From NCBI GenBank assembly GCA_002455215.1, contig DKKK01000117.1, positions 1 to 7,548 on the forward strand: a DNA stretch of 7,548 bases, in the 5' to 3' direction. The notes under the pieces are model-generated. The model was not told the DNA's origin. It saw nothing but the letters and a program-made list of their open reading frames with translations, and did no database searches. This stretch comes from Anaerolineales bacterium UBA6668 (GTDB lineage: Bacteria; Chloroflexota; Anaerolineae; Anaerolineales; UBA6668). Every line of letters begins with the position of its first letter. Position 1 is the first letter of the stretch. Positions 1-6,126 of the stretch are shown here, one piece after another. The position numbers were made by a program, and so were the translations under genes.

Positions 1-666
1 AGTGAGCAAGCCAAGCATCAGCAGGGGAATCGCCACCACAATGCCAGCCAGGGGTCCAGCAATACCCACATCGAACAAAGCTTTGCGGCTATCTAATGGG
101 CTTTTCATTTGAATGACTGCGCCGAATGTCCCCAAACCAAACGGGGCGGGGATAAAGAATGGTAAAGTTACTTGCAAACCATGCCAACGAGCGACAAAGA
201 AGTGTCCGAATTCATGCACACCCAAAATTAGCAACAGGGTGAAGGCAAATGCCCCCCCTGCAAGCAATATCTGCATCCAGCCGCTTAGCTCTCTGCCGAC
301 TGAAAAAACGCTCAGGTTGTGAATATTAGCGCCAGCAATGACAGTGCTCCCGAATGTCAGCGCTAAAAGCGCTAAGTTTAGCCACAGGTTGTTCTTGACA
401 ATCGTTGGGCTAGACTTTTGTGCGACCACGATGTCTGTCCCATCGGCAGTACGCCGCAAGATAGGCACATACCCTAAACGGCGAAATGGCTCACGCAAAT
501 GCTCAAATACTGCTTCAGCTTCTAAACGGAGTACGCCTTGAAATATTACCGCTTCATCCCGATTGATTGGGTTGGTTGTGCGTACCCACAAGTAAGGTCG
601 TACCATTTCTGCCAGTTGTTGTACGATTGGGTGCTCGGTCACAGTTGGGTTCAGGTTGTTTAACAT
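1..666 (-). CDS. Site-2 protease family (M50) membrane metalloprotease, N-terminal part
   Basis: This is an intramembrane zinc metalloprotease of the M50/site-2 protease class; such enzymes cut membrane-anchored substrates within or near the bilayer. Reading the minus strand from the ATG at 666 gives 222 uninterrupted residues up to the left edge, so the C-terminus is missing. Residues 1-90 form a soluble region. A hydrophobic segment follows at about 94-113. A second, at about 131-150, runs into the zinc motif HEFGH (151-155). Residues 171-187 contain the FIPAPFGLGTFGA stretch, and 199-209 read DVGIAGPLAG, the usual M50 motif after the active site. The third zinc ligand, an Asp normally near the C-terminus, lies outside the window. 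The soluble N-terminal extension resembles the EGY-like/cyanobacterial-chloroflexal branch rather than RseP, and no PDZ domain is seen in this part. The only ribosome-binding candidate is a weak AAAGAG about 7 bases before the start. It is transcribed divergently from the HExxH gene at 899. The family is secure; the substrate is unknown. Confidence 0.88.
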   Translation of the reverse strand, partial: MLNNLNPTVTEHPIVQQLAEMVRPYLWVRTTNPINRDEAVIFQGVLRLEAEAVFEHLREPFRRLGYVPILRRTADGTDIVVAQKSSPTIVKNNLWLNLALLALTFGSTVIAGANIHNLSVFSVGRELSGWMQILLAGGAFAFTLLLILGVHEFGHFFVARWHGLQVTLPFFIPAPFGLGTFGAVIQMKSPLDSRKALFDVGIAGPLAGIVVAIPLLMLGLLT

Positions 667-752
667 AAGTCGCTCTTTGCTGGGCTGGCAATCGCATGAA
701 TGATTCGGAAAGTTGAAGGTGGTTTATCAAGGGCTACGATACCCTAAGAAAA

Positions 753-781
753 TTGGTGGTTTGGCAAAAATTGTCTATACT
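753..781 (+). promoter_or_regulatory. Candidate sigma-70-like promoter in the divergent region
   Basis: The 232-bp gap between the divergent starts at 666 and 899 must hold promoters for both directions. On the plus strand TATACT (776-781, five of six matches to the -10 consensus) lies 17 bases after TTGGTG (753-758, a weak -35). Transcription would begin near 788 and leave a leader of about 110 bases. The region also contains ATACCCTAAG (739-748), the reverse complement of a motif repeated in front of dnaX. No convincing minus-strand promoter was found. This rests on matching to the E. coli consensus only. Confidence 0.3.
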
Positions 782-898
782 ATATTGGGTACGCATAAAT
801 CGTATCGAGTATCAACGAGAATTGGTAGAACATTCTGCGCTTGATTATCAGTGTATCGCCAAAGTATTATCTTTTTGTTAGCAAAAGTTTAGTATTCC

Positions 899-1486
899 AT
901 GAGTTCACCCGCCGCACGCCGCCGCCGCTTGTATGCTTGGGAACGCCACCTTGCACAACCCATCTTTGGCGAGGCAGGCTGGCTAGGTAAAGTTTGGGTC
1001 TATGAAGGCTACCACTTTTCCAATTGGGTAGACGATATTGGGCGCTGGCTTCGTCATAGCCAGCCACGTGCGCCCCACCAACACAACGCAATGGCATTGG
1101 GAAATCGTTGTTTTTTTCCAATTCATTTACCCGTACACTTGCTCCCGCCGACTCACCCACTGGTTTACCAGCATGCCTGGCTGATTCATGAGCTTGTTCA
1201 TTGCTGGCAATATCAATGGATGGGCTGGCGATATCTTGGGGCGGCAGTCCGAGCCCAATTTCGTGAAGGTTCTGCTGTATATCAATACGGTGGCGCGGAA
1301 ATTTTGTTGCAAAATCGGCAAATGGGCGGCACTTTATTTGATTTTCACGTTGAGAAGCAAGCTACTATCCTACAACATTTTTGTGCCCGCCAACTTGCCG
1401 GCTACGACACCACTGCTTGGGAACCGTATGTGCAAGATGCCTGTCAAAAATTTGCATCCCACCTTCCACCCCACTCACAAAGTTAA
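899..1486 (+). CDS. Small HExxH zincin-like protein (resembles DUF4157-type peptidase domain)
   Basis: This is a 195-residue protein with a zinc-peptidase signature: WLIHELVHCWQYQ, with HELVH at residues 97-101. Residues 66-73 read ALGNRCFFP. This matches the 'TLGN...YF' strand that precedes the HExxH helix in DUF4157-like proteins, which often contain HE(L/M)(T/A)HVWQ. A later EKQA segment (152-155, followed by ILQHF) resembles the glutamate-bearing helix of such proteins (E.QA.IV..YF) and could supply a third metal ligand. There is no signal peptide or membrane segment, so it should be cytoplasmic unless exported by another route. The N-terminus is arginine-rich (RRRR, residues 7-10). The ATG at 899 has no visible ribosome-binding site. 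The stop is 14 bases before the aminotransferase start, so the two are probably co-transcribed. DUF4157 domains are known from toxin-like and Rhs or contractile-injection-associated proteins, but nothing of that kind is visible nearby. The zincin fold is likely; activity and role are inferred or unknown. Confidence 0.72.
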   Translation: MSSPAARRRRLYAWERHLAQPIFGEAGWLGKVWVYEGYHFSNWVDDIGRWLRHSQPRAPHQHNAMALGNRCFFPIHLPVHLLPPTHPLVYQHAWLIHELVHCWQYQWMGWRYLGAAVRAQFREGSAVYQYGGAEILLQNRQMGGTLFDFHVEKQATILQHFCARQLAGYDTTAWEPYVQDACQKFASHLPPHSQS

Positions 1487-1500
1487 TCTATCCCTACATT

Positions 1501-2769
1501 ATGAGCATTCATCTCCCTACCATCCGCAATCACTTCCCCGCCTTACAACTGAGCGATGCCGGTAAACCACGCGTATATTTTGACAATCCGGGTGGCACGC
1601 AGGTCGCTCAAGAATGTCTGGAGCGCATGAACCACTACCTTGTGCAGTGCAATGCCAATAAGGGCGGGGTGTTTCGCACTGCCATGCAATCGGATGTCAT
1701 CTTGGAAGAAACCCGCCAGGCTTTGCAAGAATTTATCAACGCCAAAAGCAAGCATGAGATTGTCTTTGGTGCAAACATGACCACACTAACTTTTCAACTA
1801 GCTCACGCAATGGCTGGGGCAGGCTGGCTCAAAGCAGGAGACGAAATTATCTGCACCCGCTTAGACCACGATGCCAACGTTTCGCCGTGGTTGCGCTTGG
1901 CACAGGATACCGGTGCAATTGTGCGCTTTGCCGATATCAACCCTGAAGATTGCACCTTGCGCTTGGATGATTTTGAACAGCTGTTGAACGAAAAAACACG
2001 CCTTGTGGCGGTTGGATATGCCAGCAATGCCAGCGGCACGGTCAATCCGGTAGCGCAAATTACGGCAATGGCAAAGGCGGCTGGGGCGCTGGTGTTTGTG
2101 GATGCGGTGCAATATGCTTTGCATGGTAGTATTGATGTGCAGGCTTTGGGCGCTGATTTTTTGGCATTCTCCATGTATAAAATCTTTGGCCCGCATATAG
2201 GTGTGTTGTGGGGCAAGTTCGATTTGCTCGACAGTTTACCCGCCTACAATGTGCGCCCGGCAGGCAATCGTGCGCCGGGTAAATTTATGACCGGCACGCA
2301 AAATCACGAGGGCATTGCCGGTACGCTGGGGGCGTTGGAATATATTGCTTGGGTAGGCAAGGAGTATGGCGTTAGCCATGCCGCGCAATTTCCCCACTTT
2401 GCCAGCCGCCAACTGCACTACCAATGCGGACTTGCCGCGATGAAAGCCTATGAAGAAGATATCAGCCGGCATTTGCTGTGCGGGTTGCAAGCGATTGAAG
2501 GCATTACTATTCACGGTATCACCGATTTGTCGCGCCTGCACCAACGAGTGCCCACCATCAGCTTTACCCATGCTCGCATTAACCCCACCGACATTGCCAC
2601 CCGACTCGCATCGGAGAATATCTACGTGTGGAATGGGCATTTTTACGCTTGGGAAGTGGTACACCGCCTGAATTTAATGGAGAGCGGCGGCATGGTGCGC
2701 GTTGGGCCGGTGCATTACAATACAATTGAAGAGTGTGACCGCCTGTTGGACATTGTGTCCTGTTTGTGA
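1501..2769 (+). CDS. Cysteine desulfurase-like class V aminotransferase (PLP-dependent)
   Basis: This is a 422-residue fold-type I PLP enzyme of the aminotransferase class V group, closest in pattern to the 'cysteine desulfurase-like' subfamily (TIGR01976-type). Visible motifs are YFDNPGGTQV (26-35), the cofactor-stacking region LDHDAN (121-126, H123), FVDAVQYALH (199-208) with D201 contacting the pyridine nitrogen, and SMYKIFGPHIG (224-234) with K227 as the Schiff-base lysine. TGTQNHEGIAG (264-274) resembles the phosphate-binding TG(T/S)xxxE motif. In SufS/CsdA the mobile cysteine lies in a GHHCA-like loop; here the matching stretch is NGHFYAWEV (378-386), with no cysteine. True cysteine desulfuration is therefore doubtful, and the substrate is unknown. 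An in-frame ATG at 1381 would overlap the HExxH gene by 106 bases and add 40 residues that do not fit the family. The ATG at 1501 begins the family-like MSIHLPTIRNHFPAL. There is no Shine-Dalgarno sequence. It is probably co-transcribed with the HExxH gene. Confidence 0.9.
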   Translation: MSIHLPTIRNHFPALQLSDAGKPRVYFDNPGGTQVAQECLERMNHYLVQCNANKGGVFRTAMQSDVILEETRQALQEFINAKSKHEIVFGANMTTLTFQLAHAMAGAGWLKAGDEIICTRLDHDANVSPWLRLAQDTGAIVRFADINPEDCTLRLDDFEQLLNEKTRLVAVGYASNASGTVNPVAQITAMAKAAGALVFVDAVQYALHGSIDVQALGADFLAFSMYKIFGPHIGVLWGKFDLLDSLPAYNVRPAGNRAPGKFMTGTQNHEGIAGTLGALEYIAWVGKEYGVSHAAQFPHFASRQLHYQCGLAAMKAYEEDISRHLLCGLQAIEGITIHGITDLSRLHQRVPTISFTHARINPTDIATRLASENIYVWNGHFYAWEVVHRLNLMESGGMVRVGPVHYNTIEECDRLLDIVSCL

Positions 2770-2787
2770 TTTTGCCCGCACGCGATA

Positions 2788-2834
2788 TTTAGGGTATTTT
2801 CATACCTATCGAATATCCTAAAGACGAGTATAAT
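2788..2834 (+). promoter_or_regulatory. dnaX promoter region with TAGG(N)TAT half-sites and inverted repeat
   Basis: In the 120 bp before dnaX there is a perfect -10 hexamer, TATAAT, at 2829-2834; no good -35 element sits 16-18 bases upstream. Just before it, TTTAGGGTATT (2788-2798) and AATATCCTAAA (2812-2822) form an inverted repeat matching at 10 of 11 positions. A third half-site, ATACCTA, lies between them at 2802-2808 and can also pair as GGTAT-TTTC-ATACC (2793-2806). The arms flank the expected -35 position and the right one ends 6 bases before the -10. This would suit an operator or an activator site compensating for the poor -35. No T-tract follows, so a terminator for the aminotransferase gene is less likely. 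The function is inferred. Confidence 0.42.
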
Positions 2835-2889
2835 GAGCCTTGAAGGACGTTTCCCAACAATTTGTATGTAACTCATCCATCGTACCGTT

Positions 2890-4539
2890 ATGTCTCAAGC
2901 CCTGTATCTAAAATATCGCCCAGCTCGTTTTGATGACATGGTTGGGCAAGAACACGTGATTCAAACTCTACGCAATGCCATTGCTTCGGGGCGTTTAGGG
3001 CACGCCTACCTATTTTCGGGGACACGCGGAAGCGGAAAAACCACCACCGCCCGCCTACTTGCCAAAGCCTTTAACTGCACCGAGTCCAACCCCTTGCAAC
3101 GCCCGTGCAACCGCTGTGCAAATTGTGTGGCTGTCAATGAAGGGCGCTTTTTGGACTTGATAGAGATTGATGCGGCGTCCAATACAGGCGTTGACGATGT
3201 GCGCGAACTGCGTGACAAAATCCAGTTTGCCCCCAACGAAGGTCGTTACAAAGTTTATATCATTGACGAAGTTCACATGATGAGCAATGCGGCATTTAAC
3301 GCATTGCTCAAAACGCTGGAAGAGCCGCCCGCACATGCCATTTTTATCCTGGCCACCACCGAAGAGTATAAACTACCCGCCACCGTACTTTCCCGCTGTC
3401 AACGTCACACTTTCCGGCGCATCCCGCTCACCCGCATTGTGGAACGCTTACAAGCCATTTGCCAGCGTGAAGGGGTGCAGGTGGAGCCAGCCGCTCTGCA
3501 AATTGTGGCGCACCATGCCACCGGCAGTTTGCGCGATGCCCTGAGTTTGCTAGACCAACTGATCATCTCGCCAGATGAAGCGGTCACTGCCCTGCGTGCC
3601 CAACAAGTGCTGGGTATTACCCAACATCAAGGCGTACAAGACCTGACCGAGGCATTGGCACAGCAAGATTTGACTAGCGGCTTGCAGATTATCAATCAGA
3701 CGGTAGATGAAGGGGCTGACCCGCGCCAATTTGCCCGCCAAATGACGGACCACCTGCGCAATTTGCTGTTGGTGCGGGCAGGTTCGGGGCAGGTGGTGGA
3801 AACCACTAGCGAGCAAAGGGCGGTACTCGAAGCGCAAGCCAAACAAATTGCCCCTGCCCAATTGCTCCACGCCCTAAACGCCTTTGACGAAGCCGCACGC
3901 GAACGGCGCGGCAGTTGGTTGCCGCAATTGCCACTCGAAATGGCTTTTGTACGTGCCACTGCCGGAAGTTTGCCAGCCCCCGCACTGGCACAAGCACCCG
4001 CTATCAGCGGCGCTATCAGCGGCGCTATCAGCGGCGCCCCTGCGCCACAGCCACCCCCAGCCAAAACCACAGCCGAGCCAAGCCCTGCTCCCAATGTGAT
4101 AGCCCCGCTAGCGGCAACTTCCACCGTCCAAGCTGACCCGCCAAGCAGTGCGCCCGTCAGCCCAACTGCCCCCTCCGGCGGACGAGAGATTCCGGTCACA
4201 CTTCAGCAGGTATATACACACTGGAACGAAATCATTCAGCGCAGTCGGCGTTATGCTTCCAACCTGCCCGCTCTGCTGGAATGGGCACGCCCGCTTAAGC
4301 TGGAAGGAGACCGCCTGACTCTGGGCTACAAAAAGCAATTTGCGCTCGACAAAGTTTCCAGTACGGAAATGAGCAAACACTTGCAACAAGCTCTGCAAGA
4401 CGTAACCGGTTATCTTTTACACCTACACCATACCCTAAACCTGCAGGAAATGGATAGCCACTTGCCGGAAATCAAGGATGATGGACCCGTGGCAATGGGC
4501 GTATTGCTTGGCGCAAAACCCAAGGAAGTGAAAGGCTAA
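2890..4539 (+). CDS. dnaX: DNA polymerase III subunit gamma/tau
   Basis: This is the ATPase subunit of the clamp loader, which opens and places the sliding clamp on primed DNA and, as tau, couples polymerase to helicase. It has 549 residues. The start MSQALYLKYRPARFDDMVGQ is the classical DnaX N-terminus. Walker A is GTRGSGKT (44-51, K50). The zinc module has C63, C73, C76 and C79. Walker B is YIIDEVHMM (123-131, with DEVH at 126-129), followed by NALLKTLEEPP and the ILATTE sensor-1 strand (153-158). The trans-acting arginine motif is SRCQ (168-171) and sensor 2 is GSLRDA (212-217). The domain III collar extends to about residue 355. A Pro/Ala-rich linker (about 357-430) follows, then a compact C-terminal domain (about 431-549) with WNEIIQRSRR and ALLEWARPLKLEGDRLTLGYK. 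The ATG has no Shine-Dalgarno sequence. I saw no convincing slippery heptamer for a programmed frameshift. It is the first gene of an apparent operon with the PyrK-like and PyrD-like genes. Confidence 0.97.
   Translation: MSQALYLKYRPARFDDMVGQEHVIQTLRNAIASGRLGHAYLFSGTRGSGKTTTARLLAKAFNCTESNPLQRPCNRCANCVAVNEGRFLDLIEIDAASNTGVDDVRELRDKIQFAPNEGRYKVYIIDEVHMMSNAAFNALLKTLEEPPAHAIFILATTEEYKLPATVLSRCQRHTFRRIPLTRIVERLQAICQREGVQVEPAALQIVAHHATGSLRDALSLLDQLIISPDEAVTALRAQQVLGITQHQGVQDLTEALAQQDLTSGLQIINQTVDEGADPRQFARQMTDHLRNLLLVRAGSGQVVETTSEQRAVLEAQAKQIAPAQLLHALNAFDEAARERRGSWLPQLPLEMAFVRATAGSLPAPALAQAPAISGAISGAISGAPAPQPPPAKTTAEPSPAPNVIAPLAATSTVQADPPSSAPVSPTAPSGGREIPVTLQQVYTHWNEIIQRSRRYASNLPALLEWARPLKLEGDRLTLGYKKQFALDKVSSTEMSKHLQQALQDVTGYLLHLHHTLNLQEMDSHLPEIKDDGPVAMGVLLGAKPKEVKG
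4000..4035 (+). repeat. Three perfect tandem copies of a 12-bp unit inside dnaX
   Basis: The unit GCTATCAGCGGC occurs three times head to tail with no mismatch and encodes AISG three times within the flexible linker of DnaX. The length is a multiple of three, so copy-number change by replication slippage would keep the reading frame and only alter linker length. It is seen directly in the sequence. Confidence 0.9.
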
Positions 4540-4581
4540 TGTGCGCGTTAGCCCAGCTAGTGTGAGCGTGCCCAGCTAATG
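4534..4581 (+). repeat. Short hairpin and imperfect direct repeat at the dnaX/PyrK-like junction
   Basis: GGCTAA (4534-4539, containing the dnaX stop) can pair with TTAGCC (4548-4553) around an 8-base loop. GCCCAGCTAGTG (4551-4562) is repeated as GCCCAGCTAATG (4570-4581), differing in one base and ending in the start codon of the next gene. An 8-codon ORF starts at the overlapping ATG (4539) and stops at 4565. It could be a trace of a small duplication, or a structure that tunes translation between the two genes. There is no T-run, so it is unlikely to end transcription. Confidence 0.45.
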
Positions 4582-5274
4582 CTCAACCTGCGTTGTCGTG
4601 AACTGGTGGCTATGCCACAAGGCCGTATGCGCGTTCATTTGCAAGGCGCACATGGCTTGCAAGCGGGACAAGTTGCGCTGTGGTCGCCGCCAACCTTTGA
4701 CCCATACCTGCCCATTACCCTGTGGCCCAGCCAAATTGAAGCCGATAACCTGATAGTAGAACTGCCACCTGCCCATGTGGCGCGTCCGTGGCTCTTGCCG
4801 GATAGTGAATTACAGGTGATTGCGCCCATTGGCAAACCGCTTTTGCTCGCGGGCAACCGTCTCTTGCTGATAGCCAATGCCCATCCAGAGCGGCTATTGG
4901 CTTGGGTGCATCAAGCGCTCGCCCAAGACAAAGATGTGGTGTTACTTTTGGGTCGTCCGTATCCGCGTGAGTGTGTGCCCGCCGCGGTCGAAATGCGAGT
5001 CGGACACTTACCAAGTTTGCTCAAAGAATATAGCGGCTGGGCAGATGAACTGTTGATTCACACCGAACCCACCCGCCTATTACTCCCCCACCTGCAAAGC
5101 TGGCAATTCCCTTGCCATGTGCTGTTTGCGCCCAACTTGCCTTGCGGCGTGGGTGCTTGTCAAGCTTGTTATCTGCCCAATTTAGCCAAAGCGCACCCGT
5201 CCCAATTGGGCTGGCTAGCTTGCCAAGACGGGCTGTACTTGCCATACAACCAAATCCGCCCACAAGATGATTGA
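4579..5274 (+). CDS. PyrK-like [2Fe-2S] protein (divergent dihydroorotate dehydrogenase electron-transfer subunit)
   Basis: This 231-residue protein is recognised by its C-terminal iron-sulfur motif: C189, C194, C197 and C215 (spacing C-x4-C-x2-C-x17-C, reading PCGVGACQACYLP and LACQDGLYL). This is the pattern by which PyrK holds a [2Fe-2S] cluster to pass electrons between FMN in PyrD and FAD/NAD in PyrK. The N-terminal part (about 1-85) has a plausible flavodoxin-reductase-like beta-barrel pattern, but the RPxS-type FAD motif is replaced by YLPITLW (43-49). The glycine-rich nucleotide loop (GGTGIAP-like in PyrK) is replaced by LLAGNRLLLIANAHPERLL (89-107). Its length is somewhat below the roughly 250-260 residues of typical PyrK. 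It probably keeps the cluster but may not oxidise NADH. It begins 39 bases after dnaX without a ribosome-binding site, and its stop overlaps the PyrD-like start by 8 bases, indicating translational coupling. The family is well supported; the exact role is inferred. Confidence 0.78.
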   Translation: MLNLRCRELVAMPQGRMRVHLQGAHGLQAGQVALWSPPTFDPYLPITLWPSQIEADNLIVELPPAHVARPWLLPDSELQVIAPIGKPLLLAGNRLLLIANAHPERLLAWVHQALAQDKDVVLLLGRPYPRECVPAAVEMRVGHLPSLLKEYSGWADELLIHTEPTRLLLPHLQSWQFPCHVLFAPNLPCGVGACQACYLPNLAKAHPSQLGWLACQDGLYLPYNQIRPQDD

Positions 5275-6091
5275 GCTTGCACCACGTCACAAAACCGGCT
5301 TAGCCTTACATTCCCCCATCATAGGCGCATCGGGCTGTTGGGGATTTGCGGATGAATATGCCGCTTGGGTAGATTTGTCACGCATGGGGGCAGTGGTGAG
5401 CAATGCCATTACTTGGCACGCTCGTTTGCCTGCGGGTGCGGCAGGCGCTTGGGCAGTGCCGGGCGGAATTGTACTACACACAGGCTTGCCGAACCCGGGT
5501 CTGAAGGGAGCGTTAAAGGCATTTGCGACCCGTTGGAAGCGTATGCCGTGCCCAATGATTGTGCATTTGGCATGTGAAGACCCCAACCCAACCGCCCGCA
5601 TGGTGGAACGCTTAGAAAGTGTGGAGAATGTGCTAGCAGTGGAAGTCGGTTTACCCCCAGCTAGTTCAGCCGAAACCATCCGCGAAAATTTACTCGCGGC
5701 GCGTAGTGGCATGTTGCCGGTGCTGGTGCAAGTTCCCAGCGAACAGGTGTGGGAATATGCCGAAATTGCCAGCCAAGTGCGGGTGCAAGGCTTGGTAGTA
5801 GCCGGTGCGCCACGTGCCAGCATCTTTGACCCGCACAGCGGAACGGCAGGGGCTATTCGCAATGGGCGGCTATACAGTGCGGCGCTCTTTCCCCAGCTTT
5901 TACACACTTTGCGCGAGTTGGCAAATCAAACGCCGTTGAGTCTCATCGCTTGTGGGGGCATTCACACCCGTGAGCAAGTGCGTACTGCTCTAGCGGCTGG
6001 CGCCAAAGCAGTACAAATTGACAGTGCGGTGTGGCGCAATGGGGTGGCGAATCTACTTGCCGAAGATTGGCACACAGCGGACAAGGAATAA
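5267..6091 (+). CDS. PyrD-like TIM-barrel protein (divergent dihydroorotate dehydrogenase)
   Basis: This 274-residue protein follows the dihydroorotate dehydrogenase class 1 layout. Visible segments are SPIIGASGCWGFADEY (16-31; PyrD has NP(I/V)..ASG..G...E), VSNAIT (44-49), a loop ending in PGGIVLHTGLPNPG (65-78; PyrD has E.PAGM.N..GLQN.G), PVLVQVPSE (151-159), ACGGIHT (228-234) and GAKAVQIDSAVW (245-256, the FMN phosphate region). Key residues are missing. The lysine of the VTK motif is N46. The lysine of the VKLSPN strand is Q155. The NxSCPN stretch and catalytic Cys loop (Cys130/135 in the Lactococcus enzymes) are replaced by AVEVGLPPASS (124-134). The phosphate-loop glycine is D252. It is about 30 residues shorter than usual PyrD. 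FMN binding is possible but oxidation of dihydroorotate looks unlikely. The start overlaps the PyrK-like gene by 8 bp (ATGATTGA), as expected for subunits of one complex. The fold is likely; the reaction is unknown. Confidence 0.75.
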   Translation: MIELAPRHKTGLALHSPIIGASGCWGFADEYAAWVDLSRMGAVVSNAITWHARLPAGAAGAWAVPGGIVLHTGLPNPGLKGALKAFATRWKRMPCPMIVHLACEDPNPTARMVERLESVENVLAVEVGLPPASSAETIRENLLAARSGMLPVLVQVPSEQVWEYAEIASQVRVQGLVVAGAPRASIFDPHSGTAGAIRNGRLYSAALFPQLLHTLRELANQTPLSLIACGGIHTREQVRTALAAGAKAVQIDSAVWRNGVANLLAEDWHTADKE

Positions 6092-6126
6092 GGCGCTTGT
6101 CGAATACAACCGGTAGATGGGCGGCT

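Noticed and set aside
113..541. Two plus-strand small open frames over the left edge
   Set aside because: They are antisense to the M50 protease frame, which is continuous for 222 residues and carries HEFGH.
867..1160. Minus-strand open frame of 97 codons overlapping the start of the HExxH gene
   Set aside because: It overlaps a gene with clear protein motifs and its own product shows no recognisable features.
1381..1500. Upstream in-frame ATG giving a 462-residue aminotransferase
   Set aside because: The extra 40 residues are the out-of-frame reading of the end of the HExxH gene, are unlike the family, and would force a 106-base overlap. The family N-terminus begins at the ATG at 1501.
3696..4199. 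Minus-strand open frame of 167 codons
   Set aside because: It lies wholly inside dnaX and its Ala/Gly-rich product mirrors the Pro/Ala linker codons, so it is a shadow of the real gene.
4326..4340. AAAAAG run in dnaX as a programmed -1 frameshift site like that of E. coli
   Set aside because: In frame it reads TAC AAA AAG, which is not a proper X XXY YYZ slippery heptamer. It lies inside the C-terminal domain, far downstream of where gamma would end, and no strong hairpin follows.
5287..5907. Minus-strand open frame of 206 codons
   Set aside because: It is antisense to the PyrD-like gene, whose product has recognisable family motifs; the antisense product has none.
6092..6126. Bidirectional terminator between the convergent genes
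   Set aside because: Only a 4-bp TTGT/ACAA pairing and a 6-base ACCGGT palindrome are present, with no T-tract.
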